64,000 nucleotides of DNA from Paragonimus skrjabini miyazakii (taxonomy: Eukaryota > Platyhelminthes > Trematoda > Plagiorchiida > Troglotrematidae), in contig JTDE01001025.1 in assembly GCA_014338405.1 (NCBI GenBank), positions 38,262-102,261 on the forward strand, written 5' to 3'. The position numbers and the translations under genes are program-made. The notes under the pieces were generated by a model that saw only the letters and a program-made list of their open reading frames with translations, was not told the origin of the DNA and did no database searches. Below, in pieces: positions 35,217 to 48,640 of this stretch (positions are counted from its first letter, which is position 1; the number at the start of each line of letters is the position of its first letter).

Positions 35217-37375
35217 GGAACATCAGTTCGAAAAAAAATAATGTCCACATTACATCACAACTCAGTGACTTTATGGTTAGATACATTAAAAAGCTAAACC
35301 ATGACTAAAAATATCAAGAAAATCTCTGGTAAGTGAATTACACAGATATATTATTGAAATACAACAGTAAATAAAAGGTTGTGAATCGTAGAAGTTTGTT
35401 ATCTTTATGATTTGGTAAAGCGCTGTATATGATTTACTAAATTTCGTTATGTTTAAGACTCATTCACCTAAAACTGAAAAACAGCCACTAACAACTATTT
35501 GGTGACGGGTGACCTTGGCTGCTTAATCCTGGAATGCAATACACAGGTTGGAGTAATACTGTTGAGTTTGAGTGAATTGAGATTTTGCCATTCTGTTAGT
35601 TTATTAGATATGCAATTATAATAGATTGCTGTACAAAAAGAATTACTATACTCAGTGTCTGGAGCTACGAGGACTCATTAGATAGAAATATTCACATCGG
35701 AAATGAAGGTGTAACTGCGCTTCTGACATGGGGTGTGTGAACTTAACGGTATCTATCTGACAACAAATGATTTAGCCAAAACTTCGCATACAAATGTTGA
35801 ACTCAATTTTGAAAAGAATGTGACTGACTTTAGTAAGGCAGACAATAGTTTATTTCTTTCGAACTGTAAGCCACTCACATAGTTTAATCGAAATACAAAA
35901 TTGTTGATCAAATCTAAATGGTTTTAACGTAGCAACACCCAGACTGGTTGGCTGTTTATGACCAATCCATAGAGTGCAAAATGAGTATTGGACACCAGTA
36001 ATTTCAGTTCCTTTTATGAGGTGCTCAACGTTTTAAAAATACATGTTATCTATTGATAAGAACTACGCTTCACACCAAACCGTCAGTTAATTCCGTACAG
36101 TTCTTCTTCTTATCTTTACTGCTAACCTACATGTTAGTCAAGCAGCCGTATTATTCAGTTCGACAGTCTGGATGAGTCTGAGTTTCGTGAGACGACAGCT
36201 TAATGCAAGTGATCCGCACGTAACTCAGAAATAGCTCACCTGCAAGCATGAGTAATCAGGTATGCTCTGATCATCATACGAAGATGCAGCTCTTCGCCTG
36301 TACCAAATATTTTTTCGGGTGTATCCTACATCTCAGCATATGGTCAAATGCATTTAACCGACCAGTGATTTTGAGCAGGGTCCTCACATTATCTGGCCAG
36401 CATCATTTTTTAATCGCTTCCACTCCAGCTATACGCGGATTAACCATACATATGGGTCTGGCAGACTAGTAGAACATACAAAACACTTCATGTGAATTGA
36501 GCGTAACTGGCTGAAATTTCCTGTTTTTAGTTGTTCTCATCAAAACCCAAAATTACAAACATGTATGTAATGTAGTTGACAAAAAATTAGAGTACCTGAG
36601 TTTGATCAGTTGACACCGTGTGCAAGTTTGACAGCAGTATTTTGTTTCTTTAAGTCGAAGACTTTATTATGAGGAGTAATTTGTAACAACTGATAACTTG
36701 GATTTTTTGATGATGGTCGCACTCCGATTGGTTGTATGTGAACATAGAAGTATGTATGTACATATTTTCAAAGCTTTGTGAAGTTTGTATTTTTGATGAT
36801 TATCCAACATGTTGAACATAAAATAATTTGTCAATAGATGTAAACCGACTTCCAGAAGGTATATCAATCAGTGAGCTCATCTAAATATGACAACGCCCCA
36901 GAACTAGCCTATTGAAAATAAAATGAAATGCTTCGAAATCTGTGTTGCAGGAGATTCATACAATTATCCGAGAACGCCGTGATACTTGAAGTTCACTCAA
37001 AAGCGTATTGATCATTAACGGTTCCACAAGTGACATATGCTAGCACAATACATACTTATTGATGAATGTAATCTTGCTTCATTTTAGAATGACTTCAACT
37101 CCGTTCCGTTCAACCAAATTGTACTTTATAATGTGCTAGCCAAACCACATTTGATACCTTCAGACATCTTTATTGTCAGACGTCATGACAGAGCGTTCTG
37201 TGAGTCTTTTTATCCTGAGCCTAAGTGGAACAAATAATACTTGCAAATGTCTAGCTCCCTCATCGTAAAAACACCTATTTTTCACAGAGCCACAAACAGA
37301 CACTCGGCAAATCAACTGAAGGAGGAAGAGTGGTTTAGTTGAGTGATATCGATGAATTCATAATTAATCTAGATG
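35217..37375. other. No supported gene
   Basis: This probably includes the first intron and 5' exon of the TGF-beta-like gene on minus, which I could not place. The segment 36270-36470 is less AT-rich and may be an old retroelement 3' fragment; no domain is recognised. Confidence 0.3.
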
Positions 37376-37735
37376 AGACCCAACTGTGAAAAGTCAGGGC
37401 TTCGGCTGGATTCGAACCAGCGACAGGAACATCATGCCACACTACTAATTAGTAACACAAATTCTGTGCTCAGCAGTGGCATTGGTGGATTCCAGCGTGT
37501 TTGAGAAATCCTGCCGGGGCAGTCGATCCCCTGGATCATTTGGTGGATTCCATATGAGACAGTGGGACGGGTGGGTAACCGAGTCCAAATGTGAAATTTC
37601 CGAGCGCCTGGCGTGGCTTCGTAGGTCAGCTGTTAGAGCGCTTGCCGAGTTGAGACATGGTGTTTCTCTCGCTGGTTCGAATCCAGCCGAAGCCCTGACT
37701 TTTCACAGTTGGGCCTCATCTTAATTCATAAATCT
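37376..37735. repeat. Inverted pair of family 2 tRNA-SINEs, right copy near full length
   Basis: The minus copy (37376-37470) has GGATTCGAACCAGCGACAGG. The plus copy (37470-37735) shows the family's full layout: 5' body with GGGACGGGTGGGTAACCGAG, A box GTAGGTCAGCTGTTAGAGCG, B box GGTTCGAATCCAGCC, 3' part with TGACTTTTCACAGTTGGG, ending near CTGCCACACTACTAATTA. The tRNA-like part lacks a proper anticodon loop. Confidence 0.8.
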
Positions 37736-38687
37736 GCCACACTACTAATTAATCATAATTAGTCGTTGCAAGAAGAAAGCATTGGAACTAGTGATTTGTG
37801 ATATACGGAAGAAAACCCACTTTTCGCGGATACAACAATGTAGCAAAGCGACATCGGTTTGCAGTGTATTCATCCACCTGGTCAACTGTACAACCTATTA
37901 AGTAACACAGAGCTGATTATCCAAAGAATACATACATACAACTGACCAGCGGGTCACTTTCTTAGGTCACCTATTCACTTGTTTTTGTAATGACGTCTAC
38001 AGAGAGAGAACAGGTCAGTGCTTACATAGGCTTATGACAATGTAATCCAACCTGACACACTGCGATGTCAAAGCTTGACCGGTTGATCGTCGAAACATCC
38101 TCTCTAGTTGATTTGGCCAAATCGTTTACGTTATTGTTAAGCAATTTTAACCCAAAAATGTTGGCGATTAGTAAACAACAACCAATCAGACAGCATTGAT
38201 CAGTTCTGTGGGTACAGAAGACGTCGACGCACTCATCGTGCGTTCTACTCACGATGAGTAGATTGCGCCTATCTGGCTTACCCATTCACTCACTGTTGAT
38301 AGGTGCAACTTATACATAAATTACTTGTTAAAAAGTATTATCAGTTGAGAATAAGTACAAATGTTGGCGTTTCATAACGTGTATCCTCCTTTTGTTTGAA
38401 AGCTAAATTATAATCCGTTTTCGCAAGAAACTTGCTCGTAAACAAACTCAGTTCTTTTTCCCGTGCTTAGTTACCACCTACACAGAGATTATTTCTTGTA
38501 TATTAGATAGATAAGTAAACCCAAATATTGACTGATTCGTGCAACAAAGCAAATTATGATTTGAGTTTAACTGATTCACAAAATATCTGCAATCACAAAG
38601 TGAACATCACGTCATGAACAAAATCCAAATAATCAACTGTTTCGTTATCAATGAAGGACTAAAAGTCGAAAACGAAAATTAAACTGA

Positions 38688-38810
38688 TGAGCTGCTCTAA
38701 TGAGAACGAAACTCGAGTCTAGTGCTTCTTTTCAAAAGGGGCCGACTGGAAAGTCTATGGGAATGCGACAGCTATGATCAATTGTGGGTGATGTTTAACT
38801 TGAAATGATT
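38688..38810 (+). repeat. 5'-truncated ribozyme-SINE with damaged hammerhead
   Basis: AACGAAACTCGAGTCTAGTG and the 3' tail (GGGAATGCGACAGC) are present. A CTGATGA upstream is misplaced by extra bases and the 5' strand of stem I does not pair, so self-cleavage is unlikely. Confidence 0.75.
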
Positions 38811-38894
38811 TTGTTCGTCTTATGACATGACAATAAATGGATGCAATTTGATGCGTCATTCAAGTGGGCTTTCCCTGTTAAAATGAAAATACAC

Positions 38895-39405
38895 CATTTC
38901 GCTTGGTTGGTCAATAATTTTCTTACTCCGTGCCAAATTACACTGTTGTGTCAACAACATTGAAATTTGTTAATTTGTAAGTGCACACACCAATATGAAA
39001 CCGAAGAATGAACGCTGTTGCAAGTTCTAGATAGACATAAGTTCAGTCACGTGACAAGCGCTGTGTATCGATATATGTTTACGGTAAATAACCATATGTG
39101 GTGAGACTACATACAAAAGATGATGTTGTAGTACTAATCCATGAAAACCTTGCTCTACTCTAAAAATTGACTCCCAGATGACTGAATCCACTAAGACTTG
39201 GAACAGTAATACTATTAGCCACTTATCGACCGTGAGGTATCAAATGACGTATATTCCAGGGAGACGCTCACTTCAGTGGCTTTTACCCACAGTGAACATT
39301 TTCACAGCACGAACCACCTTGCAGCGTGTTCCCGAATCGTTCCCCATCGGAACTCGTCGTCAATTGCTCTCTGTAACGGGCATATAGCTTACCTCAGCAT
39401 ATTGG
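38895..39405 (+). repeat. Dispersed repeat R1, plus copy
   Basis: Reverse-complement partner of 24325-24868. Homology ends abruptly near the CCTCAGCATAT motif in both copies, which marks one element border. Confidence 0.8.
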
Positions 39406-39814
39406 ATGCCCCGTCTAAAATGCATACCTGAACTGAAACCCGAACTGCTTGCATGTGTAGTGATGAGTATGATAGACCAACAAACCCCAAATAACGTGCC
39501 AACCAATTTCCATTATATCGATCCACTCACTACCACTGATGTCCCACATTGACTTTTTCCCGGTCAAACTGATTTATTGGCCGCAGTCAAATGAGGGTAT
39601 GTCATTTAAATTCAACAGGAAACAGGAATGTGTTGCTCAAGAAACAAGTCACATTCACAGTGCATTCTCCACCTGGCTTTGGGTAAAACGATGCCTAAAT
39701 GATTTATCCGCCGCGCGGCGAAAGTCTCTCAGTTCCACTTAGGTTGATACGAAGTGAAAAAGAGAGTCTGAAGTAGTTTTCCGAGGTCCCATATTTACGT
39801 AACGCAAACAACTG

Positions 39815-39905
39815 ACTCATATCAAATTAAATACCACCTACACTTGATCGCAGCTTCACATTCAGATAAGCCTTGCCTTTGGCCCACTTCGAATAACTCG
39901 CTCGG
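39815..39905 (-). repeat. Degenerate ribozyme-SINE tail
   Basis: ACACTTGATCGCAGCTTCAC and GGCCCACTTCGAA match the family with many changes. Confidence 0.5.
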
Positions 39906-42892
39906 ATGGGGAGAGTCCGATCAACTGTAAGAGTTGATTGATTCCAGGTAGTTTTAATTCCCCCATTTCCCAGAAATTTGCTCACAGTCAATAAAGCCCA
40001 TTTTAAAATCCTGTGCAGTATCTATAATGTTGACTCCCAACATATAATCACAGATGATGCTAACCAGCTTGCCTTCTAATTCATTCGAGATATATCTCTT
40101 GCTTTCGGCGGGCATTGATAGACATGAAACCAGTCACCTTATAATATTCGTCCGTTTTAACTTATGACCAAATCGGGATATTTGAAAGTAGAGTAGAACG
40201 ATTTTTGTTCACCAGACACCACTTCCCGACACACTCTGTAAATAACTCCACTGGACCTTCTTAGACAGCCCAACTGTGTAACAGAATCACTGCGTCTTAC
40301 TACCATAAATCTTCGCTTCGCTCAATACAGTGGACTTAAAAGTGTAGAATACAATTTTAACATATAAACACTTGACAACCAAAACACTATTCACTAGTGA
40401 TGGTGACTTTGCAGAATGTGCAGCCAACAACTAACATAACCACTTTGAAAGCATCCGAGCTCGAGTGAAGCTATCCATCTGAATACAGGTATACACTAAG
40501 ACTGAAGCATAATACCTGCCACGATTTGGGCAATCCGAAATAATTAGTTAAATATAATTGCTACAGTTACGATTGGTTTGTTTGTAGTTACTTATTCTTT
40601 AACACAGATTTCCTAATCGGATGGAGAGTTCATTTGTTCTGTTTCAGATTATAAGTACTAGGCTCCAGTTCCGTCCTTTCTAGATCTCAACAGATGTGTC
40701 AGTCTGTCCCACTTGGGGACTTGAAATCAGAGCATACTTTAATGAGGTAGTCCTGTTGACCATAATTTGACTGTCGTCACAATAAGCATAATTGGGTGAT
40801 CCCTCATGACAGGCTGTCCTAGAATTCTATATGAATGCCGCGTTCAAATCTGAGTGAACGTCGTCTCGAAATTTACCAAACATATAACCACTAACCAGTA
40901 TTCTGGAATAAAATTCTGTAGTCCTATTGAAACCAAAGATTTCAACCTGATTTGAATAGCTCTGATGCAGAATTATTGATCAAAATTCACAGGTAACGAC
41001 TATGTGTCCTATCAAGGCGAATTCACAACGTCACCACTAATCACAGTTGATTGTATTTCGGCACTTAGATTTGAAAAGTTGATGTAGAATTAATGACGCA
41101 ATGGACAACAACTGTCTTACGTTATCTTAGTTGCAATCCAAATCCTGGCCATGTTAAAAATAAAAACCAATGACAGAAGCTACTAAGACCGAACCTCGAA
41201 TCTAACGCTTTTTTTCAGATGAGGTTGTCAAACATTTGATCTGAAAGTGAGGGCTACGCCGAAGTGTGAATAGTGTTCAATTTCGGAGTGTATGAATTGT
41301 TGATACTACGGTTAACTTAGATGTGAACTCGAGGTCAGAAAAAGTTTTGATTTAAAAATATAAGATACAAGGTGGATGAACAATGAAGCATAAATCCCAG
41401 TGCTTAAATTAAAACATCTAGTATCCAGCTGCTGACAGCGTGAAAAGAAACAACCACGTTACGAGTGAAAACAAAACGACTCCATAAGTTAGTTTCTCGG
41501 CACTCGTCGACTAACTTTGTTGGTTGTTCTGGTTTCACAAATGACCTGAAAAGACGAGAATAAAATGCCTACACCTGAACCCGGTGAGTAACATGCTTCC
41601 TCAGCATTTTATTTGGAGGACTTTGTTATCCAGTGGGACAACAATCTGGGAGATGAGCCGGCGCCTGATTAACTGAGAAAATGATATGTGCTATCATTAT
41701 GCTAAACCAAGTCATCAGTTACTTTACAGACAGCTCTGCCATTCGGATTGTGTTAAAACGGGTGGATTGGCTAGGGGAATTATTTGGTAGGACTCTTTGT
41801 GCATAATCCTAACTACAACAGTGAGCATGCTGCAAAACGAAGGGAGTAAAGTGACTTAGACATCTTCAGCAAACGTCTAATTTTTAAATTCACTTTGGCT
41901 GATCATTCGTTGCTACCTGATGTAAACGAGTGAACGCGTAGAGTGATGGTGTACTGTCTGGAGCACACGTTTCTTCCAAACTACTTAACGTAGCAAAAGT
42001 AACATCTGAAACTCTAAATATTCACAAATGAATTAAATGTGACCATGTAGAATGAAAGGGATGGAGTTTATGACTTCAAATGAATTTGGGAATATTTGCA
42101 AACCAACTGTTACCAGTAAAACTTAGTTTGTTATATAAAGCCTTCAACTATGGATGTCTTCAAAATTGAAGCTGACTGGACTAATGTGCAAGTAAGTCGA
42201 ACAGTTACTTGGAACACCCCAGAACTGCGTACGTGAGAAGTTTTTACATCGATATTACACTCGGCCAGAGCTAACATAGCATAGTAAGTGAGGGACAGTT
42301 AGTGCTCTCTCAATCTAGTACCACACATGATAACTAGATGTAAAGTATTGGTCGGGGGCTGCAACTAATCTGTCACTTGAAGAGAGCTGAAGTTTTACAG
42401 TCGTTTTAATAAGCACTTCCATGTTGAACAACCACAAATAAATAGGCCGCTAAACGGATTAGGCGATGCACAAATTACCCGTCTTTTGTCAACAGATCTG
42501 CCCGGAAGACGTTTCACTTATTATATGTCGTGTTACACAATCAGGAACAGCTTTCTGACTACGCATCATTGGGCACTGAATTAAGAACTTCTCATTTAAC
42601 GGTAGACGTGACGAACAATTGTTTTCGATAATTCATCATCAGATCAATACAATTATGTAGATTCAGCAAAATCAAAAACAGTGTGTACACAAGACAGAGA
42701 GGTTTAGCAGAATGTCATTGGATCAAGCAGAACGTTACAAAATATCCAGGCTTGCATAGGTCAGTCGCTCAGGGAGCAAATCACCAGTGTTAACGATTGG
42801 TGATTTGGAGTTCCACCCATCATTACGTCACAAAGTTATCGGTTGGAGATTGGATGGGCATACAGACTGATGGTGTGACCTTTGGCCACGGC
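39906..42892. other. No supported gene
   Basis: Around 41190-41290 there is a faint plus-orientation relic of the ribozyme-SINE (ACCTCGAATCTAACGC). Nothing else is recognised. Confidence 0.3.
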
Positions 42893-43018
42893 AACTGCAG
42901 GGCTTGCACGAATTTTTTGTGTGAACACAAAATCGGATTGCGCAATCGAATAGCGATCGATTCAGCAGTAGCCAACATTCGTTGTCTGACCAGTTTTGGG
43001 TGGTTTATTGGGACTTTG
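42893..43018 (-). mobile_element. Penelope-like element, C-terminal relic
   Basis: The minus translation ESIAIRLRNPILCSHKKFVQ followed by ALQLPWP parallels the C-terminus of the PLE at 62489 (EAIAIRLHSPQLCSQ, LNLPWP). No reverse transcriptase remains. It is a short 3' fragment. Confidence 0.7.
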
Positions 43019-44029
43019 TAGACAACATTTGTTTTAAAAATAATTGCAGGAAGATTGACAAAACCGTCAAATGATTAATGGAAAATCTACACTTCTCCGC
43101 TGGTATGTGTGTGATTACAATGGGCCTGCCAACAACAAGCTATGTGTCGTACTGTCGGTTGTCTCAATGTTTTGAAAAGCATAGACATTACAGTTGAGAG
43201 AACACTCCCTACATATAACATTATTGCCAGGTAATCACATGGAGTCCAAGTAGCCTATTCACTTCAAACTAGTTTGCTCGCAACCCTAAAACAGTCGACT
43301 AAAGCACCCGATTTAAGCCATCCTTACAGGCCCACTTCAATGTCAATGACAGTTCATGCATGAAACTTCATCAATAAGGTTTTGACGGACACTATAAAGG
43401 ATAATGGCGCGTGACAGACTTAACATTCTACAACCAACAGTGTACCTCAGAGCTTTTTTATATAGGTCTACTTTTATTCCTACTATCCATCTCCAAATCT
43501 GCATAGCTAATGGGATCTCAAATGATATACTTTGATAATATGATCGGCCGGTAAACGATTAACGATGTTAGTAAAACAGTCACGTGGATAATTGTTAATT
43601 AATGCATGGTAATTGGTTCCTGTGCTAGCAACGTAATTCACGTTAAATTGCGCTTGTTAGGTGCTTGATTGTTTTAGTAGGGTTTTATTTTTCCTTCTGA
43701 TTTCTAACTTCATCTCCCTTTAGTGTGATACACACTTATACGTTTCTTATCAGTTCTGCCATCAACATCCCTTCACCTCCTTTTTCTCGCTCTGTGTAAC
43801 TTCTAACAAAAGATCAAATTTTCTTCTAAATATGCTAAACTACCACTGACGTATAAAATTCCAATGCTTCGTTACTTCCAAGGAAGCTGGAAATTGCAGT
43901 TTTGATTGCATTGAAAAGTACGAAGGGCGTTCTGATCACTGAGTTTAAGTTCAGAATGGATTGTGTGCTTCTCTGCGAATTTCGTCCATGATCAGTTGTA
44001 CAGGAATAATAGATAACCGGAGATGTGGT

Positions 44030-44335
44030 TAGTTTCAACTCGAACGTCCCCCACGTTTGATCAAAACATCCGGATTGATAGACTTTCCAGACAATCTGTT
44101 TCAAAAAAGAACACTACAATCGGAAAAAGTTGAGGGTTCAAATTTAACAATTCGGCCGTGCTTGGCGGAATGGTCAACATGGTTACCTCACGACGGCTTT
44201 GCCGGACTTTTAATCCCGGTTTTGACAAAGATGTGCTTTAATAACGAGCTTTAACGAGTGCAAGGAAGGCTAGTTACAAAGTCTATCTAAATGTAAAAAC
44301 TGTGATCAAACATTGATGATGTTCAACTTGTAATT
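44030..44335. repeat. Composite degenerate ribozyme-SINE pair
   Basis: A minus tail (44030-44110, TAGACTTTCCAGACA) meets a plus copy with A-box-like TTGGCGGAATGGTCAACATG and B-box relic CTTTTAATCCCGG. The hammerhead following the B box is decayed beyond function. Confidence 0.6.
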
Positions 44336-44639
44336 ATGAAGAAGCCAACCTTTGTTGTCCCATGGATGTGCTATTTATATGAAGGGCAAATTACTGGGTT
44401 GTTCTCGCCTTGGAACTCATAATGAAGCTACGTGAACATTCACTTAGGCAACAGGTGAACGTCGTTCACCACTGTGATTTATAATAATGCAATACAGTGA
44501 CAGCGATGGTGGGCAATATTAAAGCTTGTATTATTTGCTAATATGTTAGTTAAATTTGAAGCACATCAACATTTGTGAACGTGATAAGTGGTTTTATCAT
44601 TCGCTGAAGGCATACATTAAGTAGGCTTTTATCTACTCC

Positions 44640-44950
44640 AACAACACTTGTAAAATTGTATTACTAACGAGTAATGTGGCAGATTTATGATTTTAGATGA
44701 GACCCAACTGTGAACAGTCAGGGCTTCGTCCGGATTAGAATCATCGACAGAAGCACCATGCCTCAACGCGGCAAGCGCTCTACCAGCTGAGCTACGAAGC
44801 CACTCCAGGAGTTCGGAAATTTCACATTTGGACTCGGTTACCCACCCGTCCCACTGTATCATATGAAATCAACCAAATGATCCAGGGGATTGAGCTTCTG
44901 GCGTGGCATCGTAGCTCAGCTGGTAGAGCGCTTGCTGCGTTGGGACTTGT
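44640..44950. repeat. Inverted pair of family 2 tRNA-SINEs
   Basis: The minus copy 44640-44900 is near full length, with an intact A box on minus. The plus fragment from 44905 has GTAGCTCAGCTGGTAGAGCG, the best A box in the window, and stops after about 45 bp. Confidence 0.8.
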
Positions 44951-45169
44951 AAAATTGCTGATGAAACCTCTCATCTTTCTGAGTTTCTTTAGAAGGTAAG
45001 CCAAAAGATCGTGCAGTAAAATTAGTTTGAATTTCAAAAGTTGTGAGGAGAATACACGGAGTAACAGTGGATACACTTGTAGAAATTGCGGTGTGTTTGA
45101 AGCATGTGATAAATAGGGTAAAACCGAGATAGATACAACAAATCGGATAGGTTTATCAGAATGTTTAGT

Positions 45170-45345
45170 CATATAGATTGAACATCACCGTCTATTGATC
45201 GCAATTGTTACATTCCCATAGACTTTCCAGTCGGCCCCTTCCGAAAAATCTGTGGGAATGCGACAGCTGCGATCAATTGTAGGTGATGTTCAGTGTATAT
45301 GAAAACCAAAAATCCTCACTACTCATCAGTAATCAAAATGTTTAG
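45170..45345. repeat. Inverted pair of ribozyme-SINE tails
   Basis: The left arm ACATTCCCATAGACTTTCCA and right arm GGGAATGCGACAGCTGCGAT are complementary around GGCCCCTTCCGAAAAA. The right arm ends with ACTACTCATCAGTAA. Confidence 0.8.
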
Positions 45346-45689
45346 TGTTTTTGAGAAGAGAGACATAACCGATTAAGTAGAAGCTACAGTCAGTTTAGCC
45401 AACCATGGTCGATCAGTGACCGGTTATAATGAGTTGGATTGAGCAATGCTACCAGTTGTGTCTATTGCTCAGTTTACCTTTTCACTGTCCGTAGCATCTG
45501 TGGCTAGCTGATCTTATAATCTCGTCTTACTTTTTCTAAATGAGCTATGTGAACTGTGCACAACGTAATTACGGAATTGTTTACCAAATTGGTATTCTGG
45601 CGAGTTATTATTTTTTTCTGCGTTTCACTTGATTGGTGATCTATATTTGTTGATACTACCTTCGGCTTCTGATGTACGCATAATCAATA

Positions 45690-45862
45690 TCAGCTTAAAC
45701 ATCACTCACATTAGATTATAGCTATCGCATCCTTATAGACACTCCAGCTAGCGTCTTACGAGAACGGCTTGCTGAAATGTCTATCTGGATACAAAAACTA
45801 CGGTCGAATTTGATTGATGTTCACCTTGATATTAACTAAGTCCCTGATTACTCATCAGTGGC
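45690..45862. repeat. Degenerate inverted pair of ribozyme-SINE tails
   Basis: Same layout as 45170-45345 with more substitutions, ending GATTACTCATCAGTGGC. Confidence 0.6.
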
Positions 45863-46690
45863 AATTTCGGTCACAAGCAGTGCATTCTAAAGGTGGACCT
45901 AAGGTGAACTCGTCGGTATTGTGTTTTAAAAAACGTACCTAATATCTACTTCCTTCAAAATCCAATAACTACATAGCGACAACAATCATTTCTCTGTGGG
46001 ATTAAGTTTGTGTATCGTCATTCCCAAGCAATCCCTAGTGACGCCATAAGCACTTTTATAACTGTATTTTCAAGACACTTCCAGGATTATGATTACTGAA
46101 TAACCTAACCACCATGCTATTTTATATTGGTATCTGGAACCATCGATAGGTCACCTGTACTGGCGGAAGCTGTGTCGAACAATAAATACGCTTTAACTGC
46201 GAAACTGATATAAGTTTAATATTTTTGTAGCTTGAATCCTTTTTCACGTCTGTGAGTTGGCCATAGACGGTTATTCATATGTATTGTGATAACATTATTA
46301 ATCTTAATGTATAAAAACATAATGATTCTGTCATATGTGCACTTTGTGTTTGACACAATCCGACTGAATTTGTATACAAGTGTTTGAAAAGAGAATCGGT
46401 TTATCGAACTTGTTTTTATCATAAATCAGTTTAATTCGCAGACGAAAAATTTCAATATATTACAGCTATGCAATTCATTGTTATAGCAATCAAACGTCAT
46501 TGATGGCGCCAGTCTCTAGTAACTCAACGTCCTTGATCATACCGGTTTTCATATGCCGCTTTTGGGTCCATTAAATGCCATTAAGCCAGACATTAGGAAT
46601 TGCGTCACTTAGGTAAAAGGACCAAATGTACAGCCGTTCCATCAGTAAAAAGAACAGAAGCCAATTTTCATGATAAAACCGCTCAGCAGA

Positions 46691-46942
46691 CTAGGTAATT
46701 AACCAGCGTCGGATCATCCTGAAACGAATGATAGAGAATATTCTGTAATGAGTTTCATTTAGACTGAATGGAATAGTAGGCACACTATACATATTACTGA
46801 GGGGCCCAGACGATAAATTATCAAACGATGCGTTAACCGGGTCAATGTGTATAACTGAGTGCCGAGTGACTGCTTCAGTTTTCTGTCGGATCCGTTGATT
46901 TTCATCTAAACAGTCAATCTGTATGCGATGATGAGCACTCAT
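46691..46942 (-). CDS. Unassigned open frame with ATG
   Basis: An 83-codon frame on minus begins with ATG and contains IQIDCLDENQRIRQKTEAV and VNASFDNLSSGPLSN. Its composition looks protein-like, but there is no recognised domain, and splice borders are unclear (a GTTAATT near the 3' end is a poor donor). Confidence 0.25.
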   Translation of the reverse strand: MSAHHRIQIDCLDENQRIRQKTEAVTRHSVIHIDPVNASFDNLSSGPLSNMYSVPTIPFSLNETHYRIFSIIRFRMIRRWLIT

Positions 46943-47571
46943 TCAGACCACTCATAATTTTCGTCCAACATTGATGAAACATTTAAGGTGGAAGTTGGAT
47001 TTACAATGGTACTCAACTTCACAAGATAATTCTGGAAAAATGATTGTTATGTGATACGTGTAAATTTTACATTCGTTATCATCGATGCCCAATCACGATT
47101 TGCAGCAAGTTTTTAGGATAGTGAGAGACTATAAATACATACATAAAGGCACATCAACCGAAATACTATGTATGAGTGCGAACACACTGTGTTCGTTTTT
47201 ATTTAAGTTGCTTGTATTATTGTGGATAAATTTTGTATAGGGTTGTAATTTTAATATGCAAAATTTACACAATTTGCTACTACAATCTGGAAGAGAAAAA
47301 CATTAATTTCACGTTTGCTTTCTAAAATACGTCACCAGATCAACTAACTGGAACCGTGGACTTGTTCCGTTACAGAGACTAGACTGTCAAGGCTAAATAT
47401 TGACGATCATAAGATAAATTTCTATATTATAGCTGCATCTTAACCTGAAATAAAAATTTCAAGTACTTGTGATTTCAGTAACATCATTAACAATTTGAAC
47501 GCCGTTAATATATACCAGTGAAATTAGTAGTCAGTATTACAGTACAATATATTTAAATTAAAACCACGGAG

Positions 47572-48640
47572 GTGAAGAATGATCTGGGCCACAGGGCTAT
47601 CACTAATGTACAACTGTTAGATAGTGTTACTTGTATCTACGATCATGTATCCGAGACCGGACTTGATGTTAGGATACCAGCACTGAGATTGCAAGCACTT
47701 CTGCTGTGTTACACTTTCGACGTACAACTTTTATTCAAAAATGCGAGATCTTCGCCTACACCACTGTTGGCCAATATATTCACGAGAAAGCCTGAACGCA
47801 CCATGTTTCAGTCTACCATCAGCTAATTCAGTGAGTATCGTTGATGCTTGAATGATGTTTGTCACCACTTGCTCTGATACCAGTCTGTACACAGTACTCG
47901 ACACGTTTAATCGTGTTTACCGGCAGGTTAAGTTTATGCCCGAGGAATAAGCGGAAAGCCAAATATCCCTCTGAGACGTTCGTCGACGTCTATAAATGGA
48001 TGGCACTATTCAAAGCAGAATTTATCGAATGACTATGTCGATAGGTCATTATGTAAACGTTCACAATTTTGCACTCTCAAACCGAAAGAGAAATTTAGTG
48101 CATTACCTGGTTGACAGAGCATACAGATTTTGTCAGGCGAATGTTTTAGACAGTGAACTCGAACTTATAAAGTACTGCATGATGACCCAAAAAGCTTCAT
48201 TATTAAAAACGTGATCAGAAAGTCATTTAAGCCTGAAGTGCACGACGTAGGAAAGAAGACGGTATCTATTTGAATAACGTTCAAAGGTGACAGTGCTGCA
48301 AAATGTTAGACAAATAAACTCAACTGGGCAAGAATAAAAGATCTTTGGCACAGCCGAAATCTTTATCCAACTCATCATATCCTCGGCTCTCAGGTTTTAA
48401 TAGCAAACATAGACTGGGCCTTAACTATCGTTGTCCTCTCATTTACTTGTTCCTGTGGGGCGGGTTATATTGGTCAAATGTCGAAACAGTTTACAAAAAG
48501 ATTCCGGGAGCAATGCTCACTTTGGTTGAGACACAATGAAACACAACTGATTAACAGTACTACCCCTAATCACCTGGCTAAAAATGAACACCAGATGAAC
48601 ATTACACAAGTCTTTTAAGTAGTCTTCCACATGCCAGGAA
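47572..48640 (+). mobile_element. Penelope-like element, degenerate reverse transcriptase to GIY-YIG relic
   Basis: Fragments in shifting frames follow PLE order. At 47640-47800, DVRIPALRLQALLLCYTFDV and LLANIFTRK correspond to the RT segment before the active site, with the VAMGSP part deleted. At 48000-48215, DGTIQSRIYR and LSNRKRNLVHYLVDRA match the RT C-terminal region. At 48450-48560, a second frame gives CSCGAGYIGQMSKQFTKRFR, the endonuclease. Frameshifts and deletions make it non-functional. Confidence 0.75.

Noticed and set aside
37617..37700. tRNA gene on plus
   Set aside because: A and B boxes are good, but the sequence between them is the same as in other family 2 SINE copies and no anticodon stem forms.
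38688..38735. Functional hammerhead ribozyme
   Set aside because: CTGATGA and GAAA are present, but stem II has extra bases and stem I cannot pair on the 5' side.
44629..44862. Protein-coding gene (77-codon frame on minus, paralogous to 37476-37724)
   Set aside because: The similarity between the two frames comes from the shared tRNA-SINE.
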